Of a stretch of DNA of 64,000 nt, positions 34,007 to 43,158 are shown piece after piece. The notes under the pieces are model-generated. The model was given only the letters and a program-made list of their open reading frames with translations, was not told the DNA's origin and made no database searches. The stretch is from Emticicia sp031378345 (GTDB lineage Bacteria > Bacteroidota > Bacteroidia > Cytophagales > Spirosomataceae): positions 62,001 to 126,000 of the forward strand of contig JANNDY010000013.1 in assembly GCA_031378345.1 (NCBI GenBank), given 5' to 3'. Positions within the stretch are counted from its first letter, which is position 1. The number at the start of each line of letters is the position of its first letter. The position numbers and the translations under genes were made by a program.

Positions 34007-35515
34007 TTATTTTTCTTCTTCTTCTCCGCCTTTTTCTCCGACTTCTTCCTCGACTTCTTCTTCCTCGACTTCTTCTTCCTCGACTTCTTCTTCCTCGACT
34101 TCTTCTTCCTCGACTTCTTCTTCCTCTTCTTCTTCTTCTTCTTCCTCTTCCTCTGCTTCTTCCTCTTCTTCTTCCTCCTCTTCTTCTTCCTCCTCTTCTT
34201 CATCTTCTTCTTCTTCCTCCTCTTCGTCAGGTTCTTCTTCTTTCTCCTCTTCATCAGATTCTTCTTCTTCCTCCTCTTCATCAGATTCTTCTTCTTCCTC
34301 CTGTTCGTCAGATTCTTCTTCTTCCTCCTCTTCATCAGATTCTTCCTCTTCCTCCTCTTCGTCAGATTCCTCTTCGTCAGGTTCTTCTTCGTCAGATTCT
34401 TCTTCGTCAAATTCTTCCTCTTCATCATAAAACTCTTCGTCTTCAAAATCGACTTCTTCATCGTACTCTTCCACACCTACTTCATCTTCATATTCGGCAA
34501 GAATTTTGTCAAATTCACCATCACCTTCAAACTCTAACTCATAATATTCGTCAGGTTCTTCTTCGTCATATTCATAAACTTCATAGCCCTCTAAGGGATC
34601 AAATTTTTTGTATTGTTCTTCTTTATAAAACTTAAAATCACTGCGATTATAGCCTTTACCGTTGTTTATGATAGATTTTTTATCTTCAATCCAAGTTTCT
34701 TCAGAGTCAGGAATTGGAGTTGAACGACCAAAAATCCAATTATCTCCCATATTGAATTTTGTATTAATTATATATTCATAAGGCATATAACAATAACCTT
34801 TGTCGCCCCATTTACTGCCCCACGAATTTCTTACAATAAACATTTTATCGATGTCAGAATAACCCACACAAAGCATTGCATGCAGTCCGTGTGCAGCCCT
34901 TCCAGTTTCAGTAGGGTTTGGCATTGGTACAATTCCTTTGTTTTTAGTGCAAGAATCAAATGTAGGAAACAAAGCAATTCCAAATACAATAGGATAGCCT
35001 TCTGCCAAACTTGATTTCCAAGCCTCTAAATTTACTGGAATAAATTTCTTTTTTTCAATCTTAAAATCACTTGCGGACACATAAGAATCTTCGTGTGGTT
35101 TTGTGTTTACTTGTTTTAAATCGTAAGGCCAAGTTGGCTCTTTGCAAGCTCCGATTTTCATCAAACTATCGACGGCATATTGAATATAGCTACCTGCATC
35201 TTTAATTTGTGAACTTGCCCTCAATCTTGCATTGTAGTAAATAAACAAACGGCTTACATCGAAGGCTTTTTTGCTCAAATATTTTTTAATTAGATACTCA
35301 TAAGCCCCAGCAACGGCATTTGCCGTACAACTATTTGCTTGTTTTTGGTCTTCAACTTCGGTCATAAATGCACGTAAATCTACCTTATTTGGTAATTTCA
35401 CACCACTTAATCTTGTTGTAGGATGATACTTTCCAGCACTGCCGCCTCGTGCCATGTAGGCATAACCTTTGATTTCACGGTCGCTACCGCCTTGTTGTTC
35501 AAACTTTAAATTCAT
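34007..35515 (-). CDS. Papain-like (C1) cysteine peptidase with long poly-Glu tail
   Basis: A 502-residue protein. Residues 40-260 are a C1A peptidase: oxyanion Gln57 and nucleophile Cys63 in EDQKQANSCTANAVAGAYEY, His212 in HGLHAMLCVGYSD, and Asn230 in IVRNSWGSKWGDKGYCYMPY. No signal peptide or propeptide is seen, so it may be cytoplasmic or use another export path. From about residue 313 to the end the protein is almost all Glu/Asp, including nonapeptide SDEEEEEEE and pentapeptide EEEEV repeats encoded by tandem DNA repeats. The role of the tail is unknown. The gene is monocistronic, with its own terminator and a TGATGC/GCATCA hairpin just upstream of the ATG. Confidence 0.88.
   Translation of the reverse strand: MNLKFEQQGGSDREIKGYAYMARGGSAGKYHPTTRLSGVKLPNKVDLRAFMTEVEDQKQANSCTANAVAGAYEYLIKKYLSKKAFDVSRLFIYYNARLRASSQIKDAGSYIQYAVDSLMKIGACKEPTWPYDLKQVNTKPHEDSYVSASDFKIEKKKFIPVNLEAWKSSLAEGYPIVFGIALFPTFDSCTKNKGIVPMPNPTETGRAAHGLHAMLCVGYSDIDKMFIVRNSWGSKWGDKGYCYMPYEYIINTKFNMGDNWIFGRSTPIPDSEETWIEDKKSIINNGKGYNRSDFKFYKEEQYKKFDPLEGYEVYEYDEEEPDEYYELEFEGDGEFDKILAEYEDEVGVEEYDEEVDFEDEEFYDEEEEFDEEESDEEEPDEEESDEEEEEEESDEEEEEEESDEQEEEEESDEEEEEEESDEEEKEEEPDEEEEEEEDEEEEEEEEEEEEEEEAEEEEEEEEEEEEEVEEEEVEEEEVEEEEVEEEEVEEEVGEKGGEEEEK
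34051..34125 (-). repeat. 15-bp tandem repeat, five perfect copies
   Basis: The unit CGACTTCTTCTTCCT (forward strand) is repeated five times without change, encoding E-E-E-V-E blocks at the end of the peptidase tail. A shorter 12-base copy precedes it. The unit is a multiple of three, so copy-number change would keep frame. Confidence 0.9.
34232..34366 (-). repeat. 27-bp tandem repeat, five near-perfect copies
   Basis: Copies start at 34232, 34259, 34286, 34313 and 34340, differing at a few bases, and encode the nonapeptide SDEEEEEEE. Flanking partial copies continue on both sides. The unit also keeps reading frame. Confidence 0.88.
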
Positions 35516-35523
35516 GGTTTTTT

Positions 35524-35539
35524 TGATGCTATTGCATCA
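35524..35539. repeat. Hairpin in the leader of the papain-like gene
   Basis: TGATGC-TATT-GCATCA forms a perfect 6-base stem ending 9 bases before the ATG at 35515. It could hide the ribosome start region or bind a regulator. Confidence 0.45.
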
Positions 35540-35714
35540 TTTGGGTTTTAGTGATTGATAAATAAAAACGATTGTAAATGTAGAAAAATGATTTCGAATG
35601 AAACAATAGTGAAGTTTTTGTTCGAACAAATTCAATTTGAAGCAAAAGATTAACAAATAAACGTATTATTTTAAGTCATTGTATATGCGAATGAAAAAAA
35701 TTTTTTAAACAAAA

Positions 35715-35747
35715 AAAGCACCATCAAAATAAATTTGATGATGCTTT
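35715..35747 (-). terminator. Terminator of the sulfatase gene
   Basis: AAAGCACCATCAAA (35715-35728) pairs with TTTGATGATGCTTT (35734-35747) with one C-A mismatch and a 5-base loop; a T-rich run follows on the reverse strand, about 30 bases past the stop. Confidence 0.8.
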
Positions 35748-35777
35748 TGAAAATTACAATTTTAGCAAAAAAAATAC

Positions 35778-37619
35778 CTATTTATCTAAATAATCTTGAA
35801 ACATTCGTTGCATGAGTGCCTTTCCATAGTTTTCATCTTTTGCAGAAATATTTCCACTTTTTTGAATGGTTTTCTGTCCAATATTATCATAAATGACGGA
35901 TTTTTGATTGTCTTCTACAAAACCAAAACCATTATTAAAACTAAAAAACGCCCAAGGTTTTGTTTGTTTATCAAAAATATTTTTACTCCAATTATAAGAG
36001 AAAGCATTCATATTCAATTGTTTCAAAATAGTTGATGCAATATCAATTTGAGATGCTACTTTCACATTTTCGATATTTGTTTTTTCTAAAGCTCCACCTA
36101 ACCATAGCATTGGTATTTTAAAATCATCAATTTTATTTGCACTATCAGGAATTCGATGTCCGTGGTCAGCAATTATAACAATAAGTGTTTTTTGCCACCA
36201 TGTTTGCTTTTTTGCTTCCGAGATAAAATTACCAAAAGATTGGTCAGCATAATTCATGGCATTCATAAATTTTGTATCAACATCATCCCCAACAAATTTT
36301 GTTGAACTAGGAACTTCAAAAGGCTCATGGCTACTTAAGGTAAGCAAGGTAGAAAAAAATGGTTGGTTAATTTTTTTATGGTCATCCAAGAATTTTTGAT
36401 AAACGATACTATCGTGAGCTCCCCATTTTGAATTCCAATCTTTTTTGTCAAAATCTTGTTTACTCACAATTTTTTGAAAATCTGCCGAATATAAATATGA
36501 TTTTATGTTAGCAAAATCTGTTTCCCCTCCATAATAGAATGCCGTAGAATAAGCATTATTGCCAAAATCTTTACTTAGCACAGGTAATTTGATAGATTTA
36601 TTTGGTTCAGTGATTATAGAAGTGATTGGTTGTGAAGGGTATCCGCTTAATATTGCAGGAAGTCCTTTTTCGGTACGGTCTCCACTGGCATAAATATTTG
36701 AGAAATATATCCCATCTTTTCTTAAAGCATTAAAATTTGGCGTAACTTCTTGGCCATCAATTCGTTTATCAATAACTTTTTTAGTAAAACTTTCCCAAAT
36801 AATAAAAATAATATTAGGTTTATTAATATCTTTTTTAAGAACTATTTCTGTTGTATTTGAAGTCGTGTAAAGTTCTTTTATTGCTTTCGTTAGCGTTTCT
36901 TTTGGTAAATATGTAAAAGGATTAACTTTATCATAAGTACCATTTACAATCGAACTCATAAAATTCCATGGGGCATTAACGGCAGCAATATTAGCAAAGT
37001 TATTAGTAGAAAAATAAACAGTGCTTTGGTTCATGGGTGAAATGCCAATACTCCCTCTTATGGGAATGATTAAAGAAAGAAAACAAAGAATCGAAACTGG
37101 AATAAAAGGCAAGTTTTCAATATGATTCCAGTTGTCAATATTTCGTGTTATAATTCGATACGTAATATATGACGCTACAATTAACAATAAAGCAAAACTA
37201 ATTAATAATTGAAATAATGGTGAAGAACTGACTGAAGCCCAAGCTTCATTTGGCGAATTGAGATATTTTAAAGGCGTTGCATCTAAACGATAACCCCACG
37301 TATTGTACACTTGCAAATCAATAACAATGATTAAACTTATAAAAAAAACAGCAATAAAAGTATATGAGAAAATCCAATTTTCGAGGCGACTTTTTTTGAT
37401 AAAATTTGAACCTGAAACAAATCCAAAAGGAATAATTGACAGATAACCCGCCATCGAAAAATCCATTCTAATTCCATTCCAAAATATACCCCAGACTGTT
37501 TCCAAAGTCAAAAATTTTGTATCTTCAATATGATACCCCAAAAATATAATTCTTGCATTCAAGAAGAAAACTACCCAAAAACAAAAATATATTAATAGAA
37601 ATTGTAGCCGTTCTTTCAT
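35778..37619 (-). CDS. LTA synthase-like membrane sulfatase/phosphoglycerol transferase
   Basis: A 613-residue protein with about five N-terminal membrane helices (residues 1-190) and a C-terminal alkaline-phosphatase-type domain. Catalytic segments are NIIFIIWESFT (metal Glu), the nucleophile Thr in SGDRTEKGLPAILSGYP, TLSSHEPFE, and IADHGHRIPD (metal Asp/His). This is the layout of LtaS and of Gram-negative OpgB/EptA-like enzymes, which transfer phosphoglycerol or phosphoethanolamine onto envelope glycans or lipids. A Gram-negative host makes lipoteichoic acid unlikely, so the acceptor is unknown. It is divergent from the type III glutamine synthetase gene and has a well-spaced TTG-N19-TATATTTG promoter. 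Confidence 0.9.
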   Translation of the reverse strand: MKERLQFLLIYFCFWVVFFLNARIIFLGYHIEDTKFLTLETVWGIFWNGIRMDFSMAGYLSIIPFGFVSGSNFIKKSRLENWIFSYTFIAVFFISLIIVIDLQVYNTWGYRLDATPLKYLNSPNEAWASVSSSPLFQLLISFALLLIVASYITYRIITRNIDNWNHIENLPFIPVSILCFLSLIIPIRGSIGISPMNQSTVYFSTNNFANIAAVNAPWNFMSSIVNGTYDKVNPFTYLPKETLTKAIKELYTTSNTTEIVLKKDINKPNIIFIIWESFTKKVIDKRIDGQEVTPNFNALRKDGIYFSNIYASGDRTEKGLPAILSGYPSQPITSIITEPNKSIKLPVLSKDFGNNAYSTAFYYGGETDFANIKSYLYSADFQKIVSKQDFDKKDWNSKWGAHDSIVYQKFLDDHKKINQPFFSTLLTLSSHEPFEVPSSTKFVGDDVDTKFMNAMNYADQSFGNFISEAKKQTWWQKTLIVIIADHGHRIPDSANKIDDFKIPMLWLGGALEKTNIENVKVASQIDIASTILKQLNMNAFSYNWSKNIFDKQTKPWAFFSFNNGFGFVEDNQKSVIYDNIGQKTIQKSGNISAKDENYGKALMQRMFQDYLDK

Positions 37620-37649
37620 TTATTTGATATGATTTTCTTAAATTACACT

Positions 37650-37679
37650 CAAATATAGGAGTTCTATGATAAATCACAA
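37650..37679 (-). promoter_or_regulatory. Promoter TTG-N19-TATATTTG of the sulfatase gene
   Basis: On the reverse strand a TTG (37677-37679) is followed after 19 bases by TATATTTG (37650-37657), which ends 30 bases before the ATG. Both elements and spacing fit the Bacteroidota consensus. Confidence 0.55.
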
Positions 37680-37681
37680 TT

Positions 37682-37714
37682 CAGAGTTCTGAGTGCTGAG
37701 TTCTGAGTTCTGAA
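37682..37714. repeat. Tandem AGTTCTGAG phrase
   Basis: CAGAGTTCTGAG, GCTGAGTTCTGAG and TTCTGAATT follow each other, partly overlapping the sulfatase promoter. The same word occurs at 3089-3106 and 10628-10676. Confidence 0.45.
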
Positions 37715-37728
37715 TTATTCAAGCATAA

Positions 37729-37751
37729 CTAACTCATTATCAATGAGTTAG
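37729..37751. promoter_or_regulatory. Perfect inverted repeat upstream of type III GS
   Basis: CTAACTCATT-ATC-AATGAGTTAG, with 10-base arms and a 3-base centre, sits 66 bases before the type III GS start in a divergent promoter region. Neither gene ends here, so it is not a terminator; an operator is the simplest reading. Confidence 0.45.
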
Positions 37752-37817
37752 GATTTAAAAATAATTTAATAATTACATTAAATCAAAAGAAAAAAAACAA
37801 CAAAACAAAAATATAAA

Positions 37818-40010
37818 ATGGCAAGATTAAGATTTAAAGCTGTCAATGAAGCACAAAGTCGAGTTAATACAAAAGTAGAAATACCTTTAAGCAAAGTAAC
37901 AGACTTATATGGCTCAAATATATTTAATGATGAAGTAATGCGAGCCATGCTATCGCCAGAGGCATATATGAAAGTAACGGTTGCTATTAAAAGCGGTGAT
38001 AAAATAGACCGTGAGATTGCCGATGAAGTTGCTTCTGCTATGAAATCTTGGGCGGTTTCTAAGGGTGCAACGCATTATACCCACTGGTTTCAACCATTAA
38101 CAGGTGGTTCTGCTGAAAAACACGACGCTTTTTTTGATATAACTTATGATGGAAAAGCTGTTGAAAAATTTAAAGGAAGTGCATTGGCTCAACAAGAACC
38201 TGATGCTTCATCCTTTCCAAGTGGAGGAATTCGGGCGACCTTTGAGGCACGTGGTTATACCGCATGGGACCCATCTTCGCCCGCATTTATTATGTATAAT
38301 GAGGCAGGAACAGGCACTCTTTGTGTACCTTCAATATTTGTTTCTTATACTGGTGAGCTTTTAGATTCAAAATCTCCATTACTTAAATCTCTTCATGCCC
38401 TCGATAATGCAGCGACAGATGTTGCAATTATTTTTGATAGGCACGTAGAGAAAGTTTCGGCAACGTTGGGGCTTGAACAAGAATATTTTTTGGTGGACAA
38501 AGCACTTTTCAATGCTCGTCCAGACCTAATGATGGCTGGACGTACTGTTTTTGGACATCCCCCAGCCAAAGGGCAACAATTAGAAGACCATTATTTTGGT
38601 TCAATTCCGCCTCGTGTAAATGCCTTTATGGTCGAATTTGAATTTGAAGCATTAAAATTAGGAATCCCTGTCAGAACTCGCCACAACGAAGTTGCTCCAG
38701 CACAATTTGAAGTTGCACCAACTTTTGAAGAGGTAAATTTGGCTTGCGACCACAATATTTTATTAATGGATTTAATGAGAAAAGTGGCTCGAAAACATCA
38801 TTTTGAGGTACTCTTTCACGAAAAACCTTTTGCAGGAATAAATGGAAGTGGCAAACACAATAACTGGTCTTTGGGAACAGACACAGGTGTAAATTTGCTT
38901 GGTCCAAGTACAAAACCCAAAGAAAGTTTAAGGTTTATTACTTTTTTGGTAAATGTTGTAAAGGCGGTTCATGACAACGCAGATTTGCTTCGTGCAAGCA
39001 TTGCTACAACAGGAAATGAACATAGACTTGGAGCAAATGAAGCTCCGCCAGCTATTATTTCGATTTTCCTTGGAACTCAAATGACTAAGGTCTTAGAAGA
39101 CCTCGAAAACAAACAAATTGTTACTATCGAAAAGGGCGAAAATGCTTATATTAAGCTCGGTTTAAATAGAATTCCTTCAATTTTGTTAGATAATACTGAT
39201 AGAAATAGAACTTCACCTTTTGCTTTTACTGGAAATAAATTTGAGTTTAGGGCAGTTGGGGCTTCTGCAAATTCGGCTCAACCAATGATGATTTTGAACA
39301 CAATAGTTGCAAATCAGTTATTAAAATTTAGAGCAGATTATGATGCAGAAATGACAGAACATGAAGGAAAAAAAGAAGAGGTGATTGTCAAGATTTTGAA
39401 AGAGTATATCAAAAATTCTAAAAAGATTTTATTTGAAGGCAATGGCTATTCTGAAGAATGGAAAGAAGAAGCGGCAAAGCGTGGTTTATCTAATATTGGT
39501 AGCACTCCAGAGGCTTTGAAGGCATATTTGAAAAAGGATTATATTGAAATTTTTGAAAAATTAGGTATTTTGTCTGAAAGAGAGTTTCATGCACGTTATG
39601 AAATTGAGTTAGAAAATTACATTAAGAAAATTCAAATCGAATCAAGAGTAATAGGTGATTTGGCTATGAATCATGTAGTTTCAACTGCTGTGAAGTACCA
39701 AGCTCAATTGGTACAAACAGCAAAAGCTTTGAAAGAAATGGAGTTAAATAAAGAAGCCGAACCAATTATAAAGATTATTAGAGAGTTATCTGAAAGAGTT
39801 ACAGAAATTTCAAAAAAAGTTGATGAAATGACCGAAGCTCGTAAAAAAGCTAATAATTTGGATGATTTAGAGCAAAAAGCAAAACTTTATGCTACGGAAG
39901 TGAAGCATTTCTTTGACGAAATTCGTTATAATGTAGATAAATTAGAAATGATGATTGACGACGAAGATTGGCCACTTGTAAAATACCGAGAGTTGCTGTA
40001 TATTCGCTAA
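37818..40010 (+). CDS. Glutamine synthetase, type III
   Basis: A 730-residue enzyme of the large GSIII class, common in Bacteroidota and cyanobacteria. Class-specific blocks are THYTHWFQPLTGGSAEKHD, DASSFPSGGIRATFEARGY, GLEQEYFLVD, RHNEVAPAQFEVAP, INGSGKHNNWSLGT and TGNEHRLGANEAPPA. GSIII works as a dodecamer and makes glutamine from glutamate and ammonium. The C-terminus is a coiled-coil-like helical region. A 23-base inverted repeat lies upstream. A T9SS esterase gene follows after 19 bases, so read-through is possible. A type II enzyme is encoded nearby. Confidence 0.97.
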   Translation: MARLRFKAVNEAQSRVNTKVEIPLSKVTDLYGSNIFNDEVMRAMLSPEAYMKVTVAIKSGDKIDREIADEVASAMKSWAVSKGATHYTHWFQPLTGGSAEKHDAFFDITYDGKAVEKFKGSALAQQEPDASSFPSGGIRATFEARGYTAWDPSSPAFIMYNEAGTGTLCVPSIFVSYTGELLDSKSPLLKSLHALDNAATDVAIIFDRHVEKVSATLGLEQEYFLVDKALFNARPDLMMAGRTVFGHPPAKGQQLEDHYFGSIPPRVNAFMVEFEFEALKLGIPVRTRHNEVAPAQFEVAPTFEEVNLACDHNILLMDLMRKVARKHHFEVLFHEKPFAGINGSGKHNNWSLGTDTGVNLLGPSTKPKESLRFITFLVNVVKAVHDNADLLRASIATTGNEHRLGANEAPPAIISIFLGTQMTKVLEDLENKQIVTIEKGENAYIKLGLNRIPSILLDNTDRNRTSPFAFTGNKFEFRAVGASANSAQPMMILNTIVANQLLKFRADYDAEMTEHEGKKEEVIVKILKEYIKNSKKILFEGNGYSEEWKEEAAKRGLSNIGSTPEALKAYLKKDYIEIFEKLGILSEREFHARYEIELENYIKKIQIESRVIGDLAMNHVVSTAVKYQAQLVQTAKALKEMELNKEAEPIIKIIRELSERVTEISKKVDEMTEARKKANNLDDLEQKAKLYATEVKHFFDEIRYNVDKLEMMIDDEDWPLVKYRELLYIR

Positions 40011-40029
40011 GATTTAGCATTCAAACACA

Positions 40030-42105
40030 ATGAAAATTATAAAAAATAATAATGTTTTTCCAAAAGTATTGCCTTATAAAAAAAAAATTAAGGCAATACT
40101 TTTGTTTTTGGGAGTGACTATATTCCAATTTGCAAATGCTCAGCTAAATGTTCAATTCGATGCTTTTCCCAAAGGTTCGCAGCTTTATCAGCGTGATGAT
40201 TTCAATAAAGCAATAGTTAGTGTGAAAGGCAAAGTTTTTACTGAGGGTTACTCTGATATTTCAGTTTTAGTTTTACGAAATAAAAAAAACTTTTCTTACC
40301 AAAAACAAAAACTAAATTATCAATTTCAAAATCCCAAATATGCTCCTTTTGCTTTTGAACCCAAAATTAATGCAGAGCTGAATGCTTATACTTTTTATGT
40401 TTATTTATTCAATGGCAAAGATTCAATCTTAATCAAAGAAGAAAATAATATTATTAGTGGTGATGTTATTTTAATTTATGGTCAATCGAACGCACTTGCC
40501 ATAGATTCATTAGAAATAACAAGATTTGAAGGCGAAAATGATTTTGGCAGAACTTCGTTTATGATTCCAAATGCAAATGATTGGTTACATACGCAAAAAT
40601 GGAATTTTTGGTCTGCTGGATTAATTGGCTTAGAAGTTCAAAAACAATTAATTGATAAATATAAAATACCAATTGCAATTATAAATGGGGCAATTGGCAA
40701 CAAATCTATAACAGAACTGATGGAACGTGATGAAGTAACGCATGACAATCCTTCATTTTATTATGGAAAATTATTAAAAAAAGCCAAAGATTTAGAGTTT
40801 GCAAAATCTGTGAGAGCAATAATTTGGCGACAGGGAGAAAGTGAAGCACTTAATAGTGCTTATAAAAACGATTATGGCAAAAATTTCGAAAAATTCCGTA
40901 AACAACTATTAGAAGATTATCCTTCACTAAAAAAAATATATACTTTTCAAAACAACATTTATTTTAGCAATAATGATAATGCTGGAAATTTAAGAGAATA
41001 TCAACGAAATATTAAAGAAATTTTCCCAGACTGTGAAGCTTTAGCAACATTTGGAACTGCGGGTTTTAATGACGGACTACACTATAAATTGGAAGGTTAT
41101 CAAGAAACAGGTGAACAAGTGTCAAGATTAATTGCACGGGATTTTATGCAAAGCAATGATACTTTGCAAATCTATTCTCCACAAATTAAGAAAATATATT
41201 TAACTTCAAAAAAGGATAGTTTAATTTTAGAATTTGACAAAAATCAAAAAATGGTTTATCCTCAACCGATAGTTAGCACGCCAAAGAAACCTACACTTGA
41301 TTTGAAAGATTATATTTATTTAGATGGAAAAGCAGGAAATATTGCAAGTGGAAGTAATTTTGAGAATCTTATTATTTTAAAATTAAAAGAACCGCAAAAA
41401 GTACAAAAAATCACCTATGCAACAGATTTTTATACGCTTGCAATGGCTCAATTTTTACCTGAAGCTATTCCACCAATAAAAAACTCACGAGGTCTAAACG
41501 CCTTTACATTTAAAGATTTCGCTGTTACCGAACTTAGCGAAGTACCAAAAGTTACACCAGAAATAAATACTTTGACTGGAAAATGGGACCTTACTTTTAG
41601 CAAAAGAATTGTATTAAATTGGGTAATTCCACAAAGCCTAAATACAACATTTATTATTGAAAAATCTATTAATAATTCAAATAATTTCGTTAAAATTGAT
41701 TCCACCAAAACATCACTTTTCTACGATTATAAAGTAAAATTCGGCGTAAAATACTATTATAGACTTAAAATGGTTGAAAATGGCAGAATTTATTACAGTA
41801 ATTCAATCGAAATTAACCCTTCCTTTAGCAATGCAAATTTAGTTTTAGTAGATGCTGATAATATCTTAATTTACCCAAATCCTATTCAAAGTGGAACTGA
41901 TTTGAATATTGAAATTCTATCTGATGATTCTTACAAAAGATTTCGTTTAATAAGCTTAAATGGAAAAATCATTAAACAAATGGATGAATTTGAAACTCAA
42001 AACCAATATGCTATCAAAACAGACAAACTTAGTGCAGGATTATATATTATTGAAGTAATTTTAAATGATAATACTAAATTAACAAAGAAATTTGTAGTTG
42101 AATAA
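40030..42105 (+). CDS. Sialate O-acetylesterase-like SGNH protein with T9SS sorting domain
   Basis: A 691-residue protein with an extended signal peptide ending in FQFANAQ. The SGNH/DUF303 esterase domain is visible as DVILIYGQSNALAID (catalytic Ser in GQSN), AIINGAIGNKSI, IIWRQGESEALN (the RQGE block) and DGLHYKLEGYQETG (Asp-x-x-His). The last ~75 residues, from IYPNPIQSG to KKFVVE, are a T9SS C-terminal sorting domain. It probably removes O-acetyl groups from sialic acid or other sugars outside the cell. The next gene (SGNH-like, membrane-anchored) starts 29 bases later, suggesting a joint role in acetyl-sugar handling. Confidence 0.85.
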   Translation: MKIIKNNNVFPKVLPYKKKIKAILLFLGVTIFQFANAQLNVQFDAFPKGSQLYQRDDFNKAIVSVKGKVFTEGYSDISVLVLRNKKNFSYQKQKLNYQFQNPKYAPFAFEPKINAELNAYTFYVYLFNGKDSILIKEENNIISGDVILIYGQSNALAIDSLEITRFEGENDFGRTSFMIPNANDWLHTQKWNFWSAGLIGLEVQKQLIDKYKIPIAIINGAIGNKSITELMERDEVTHDNPSFYYGKLLKKAKDLEFAKSVRAIIWRQGESEALNSAYKNDYGKNFEKFRKQLLEDYPSLKKIYTFQNNIYFSNNDNAGNLREYQRNIKEIFPDCEALATFGTAGFNDGLHYKLEGYQETGEQVSRLIARDFMQSNDTLQIYSPQIKKIYLTSKKDSLILEFDKNQKMVYPQPIVSTPKKPTLDLKDYIYLDGKAGNIASGSNFENLIILKLKEPQKVQKITYATDFYTLAMAQFLPEAIPPIKNSRGLNAFTFKDFAVTELSEVPKVTPEINTLTGKWDLTFSKRIVLNWVIPQSLNTTFIIEKSINNSNNFVKIDSTKTSLFYDYKVKFGVKYYYRLKMVENGRIYYSNSIEINPSFSNANLVLVDADNILIYPNPIQSGTDLNIEILSDDSYKRFRLISLNGKIIKQMDEFETQNQYAIKTDKLSAGLYIIEVILNDNTKLTKKFVVE

Positions 42106-42134
42106 TTCTTAAAAACTTTGACAAAAAACTATTA

Positions 42135-43124
42135 ATGCTTTTCTCTTTTTCAAAAAAACTCATCCTTTTTCTTAGTCCATTAATAGTATTAATGCTTGGC
42201 TATTTTATTTTTGACCCATTCAAAATCCTACGAACTTATGAAGAATATCCAGAAAATTTTGCAAAAAGTTTAAATCGGGATAGAATAAGTACCCAAGTTT
42301 TCTTGAATAATAAGGACAAATTTCAATATAAATCATTCATATTTGGAAGTTCAAGGTCGAGTGTTTTTTATGCTCGAAATTGGGGAAAACATATTAATGA
42401 CTCAATTCCTTATCATTTTGACGCTTCTTGCGAAACCATTTCTGGCATTTCAACAAAACTACAATTTATTGAAAAGCATAATCAAAAAATTGAAAATGTA
42501 TTAGTAGTTTTAGACAAAAGCAATTTTGGATACGAAACAGATACACTTGGGAGTGTTTTTGTCCAAGATTATAGAGTTAGTGGGCTTCCTTGGTGGAAAT
42601 ACCACTTGATATTTATCAATACATACTTTTCAAAAGGTTATTTTGTTAGTTTTTATGATTATTTATTAACAGGAAAGTATAAGAATTATATGCGAAGTTT
42701 TCTTGAATTTCGTAATATCAACTATACACCTATCGTAAATGATTTTATTTTTACGAGTTTTATCAACGAAATCAAGTCTGATTCTGTCAAATATTATAAT
42801 CAACCAAACTTTTTTTATGAGCGAAAAAAAGAAAAAGTAATGGGTGAAAAATCAATAAAAGAATATCAAATAAAGTATTTACGAGCAATAAAGGCTGTTT
42901 TTGATAGAAATAAGACTGAATACAAAATTGTAGTGGGTCCAACTTATGACCAAAAGTATTTTAATGAAGAAGATTTGAATATTTTAAAAAATTATTTCGG
43001 AAAAGAAAACGTTTATGATTTTTCAGGAATTAATGACTACACAAACAACAAGACAAATTTTTATGAAATTTATCATTACAAGCCAAATGTTGCAAATGAT
43101 ATAATGCAAAAAATCTATAAGTGA
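42135..43124 (+). CDS. Membrane-anchored SGNH-like protein of unknown function
   Basis: A 329-residue protein with one N-terminal membrane segment (about 7-27) and a predicted periplasmic domain. FIFGSSRSSVFYARNW (about 69-84) resembles the catalytic-Ser block of SGNH/AlgX-DltD-type acyltransferase partners, but no GDSL or clear DxxH is seen, so the identification is tentative. Other segments (VLDKSNFGYETDTLG, FVQDYRVSGLP) were not recognised. It lies in the same operon as the sialate-esterase-like gene. No MBOAT gene is adjacent. Confidence 0.6.
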   Translation: MLFSFSKKLILFLSPLIVLMLGYFIFDPFKILRTYEEYPENFAKSLNRDRISTQVFLNNKDKFQYKSFIFGSSRSSVFYARNWGKHINDSIPYHFDASCETISGISTKLQFIEKHNQKIENVLVVLDKSNFGYETDTLGSVFVQDYRVSGLPWWKYHLIFINTYFSKGYFVSFYDYLLTGKYKNYMRSFLEFRNINYTPIVNDFIFTSFINEIKSDSVKYYNQPNFFYERKKEKVMGEKSIKEYQIKYLRAIKAVFDRNKTEYKIVVGPTYDQKYFNEEDLNILKNYFGKENVYDFSGINDYTNNKTNFYEIYHYKPNVANDIMQKIYK

Positions 43125-43158
43125 TCTATTTTTTTTGTATTAATTAATATAAATTTCC

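Noticed and set aside
33958..34476. A 172-residue Lys/Arg-rich ORF on the same strand as the papain-like gene
   Set aside because: It is the poly-Glu VNTR read in another frame (GAA/GAG shifted to AAG/AGA). It has no start context and covers the terminator.
34007..34560. The acidic tail as a frameshift artefact
   Set aside because: The frame stays open with a biased, periodic Glu/Asp pattern, a proper stop and a strong terminator 11 bases later, so I treat it as coding.
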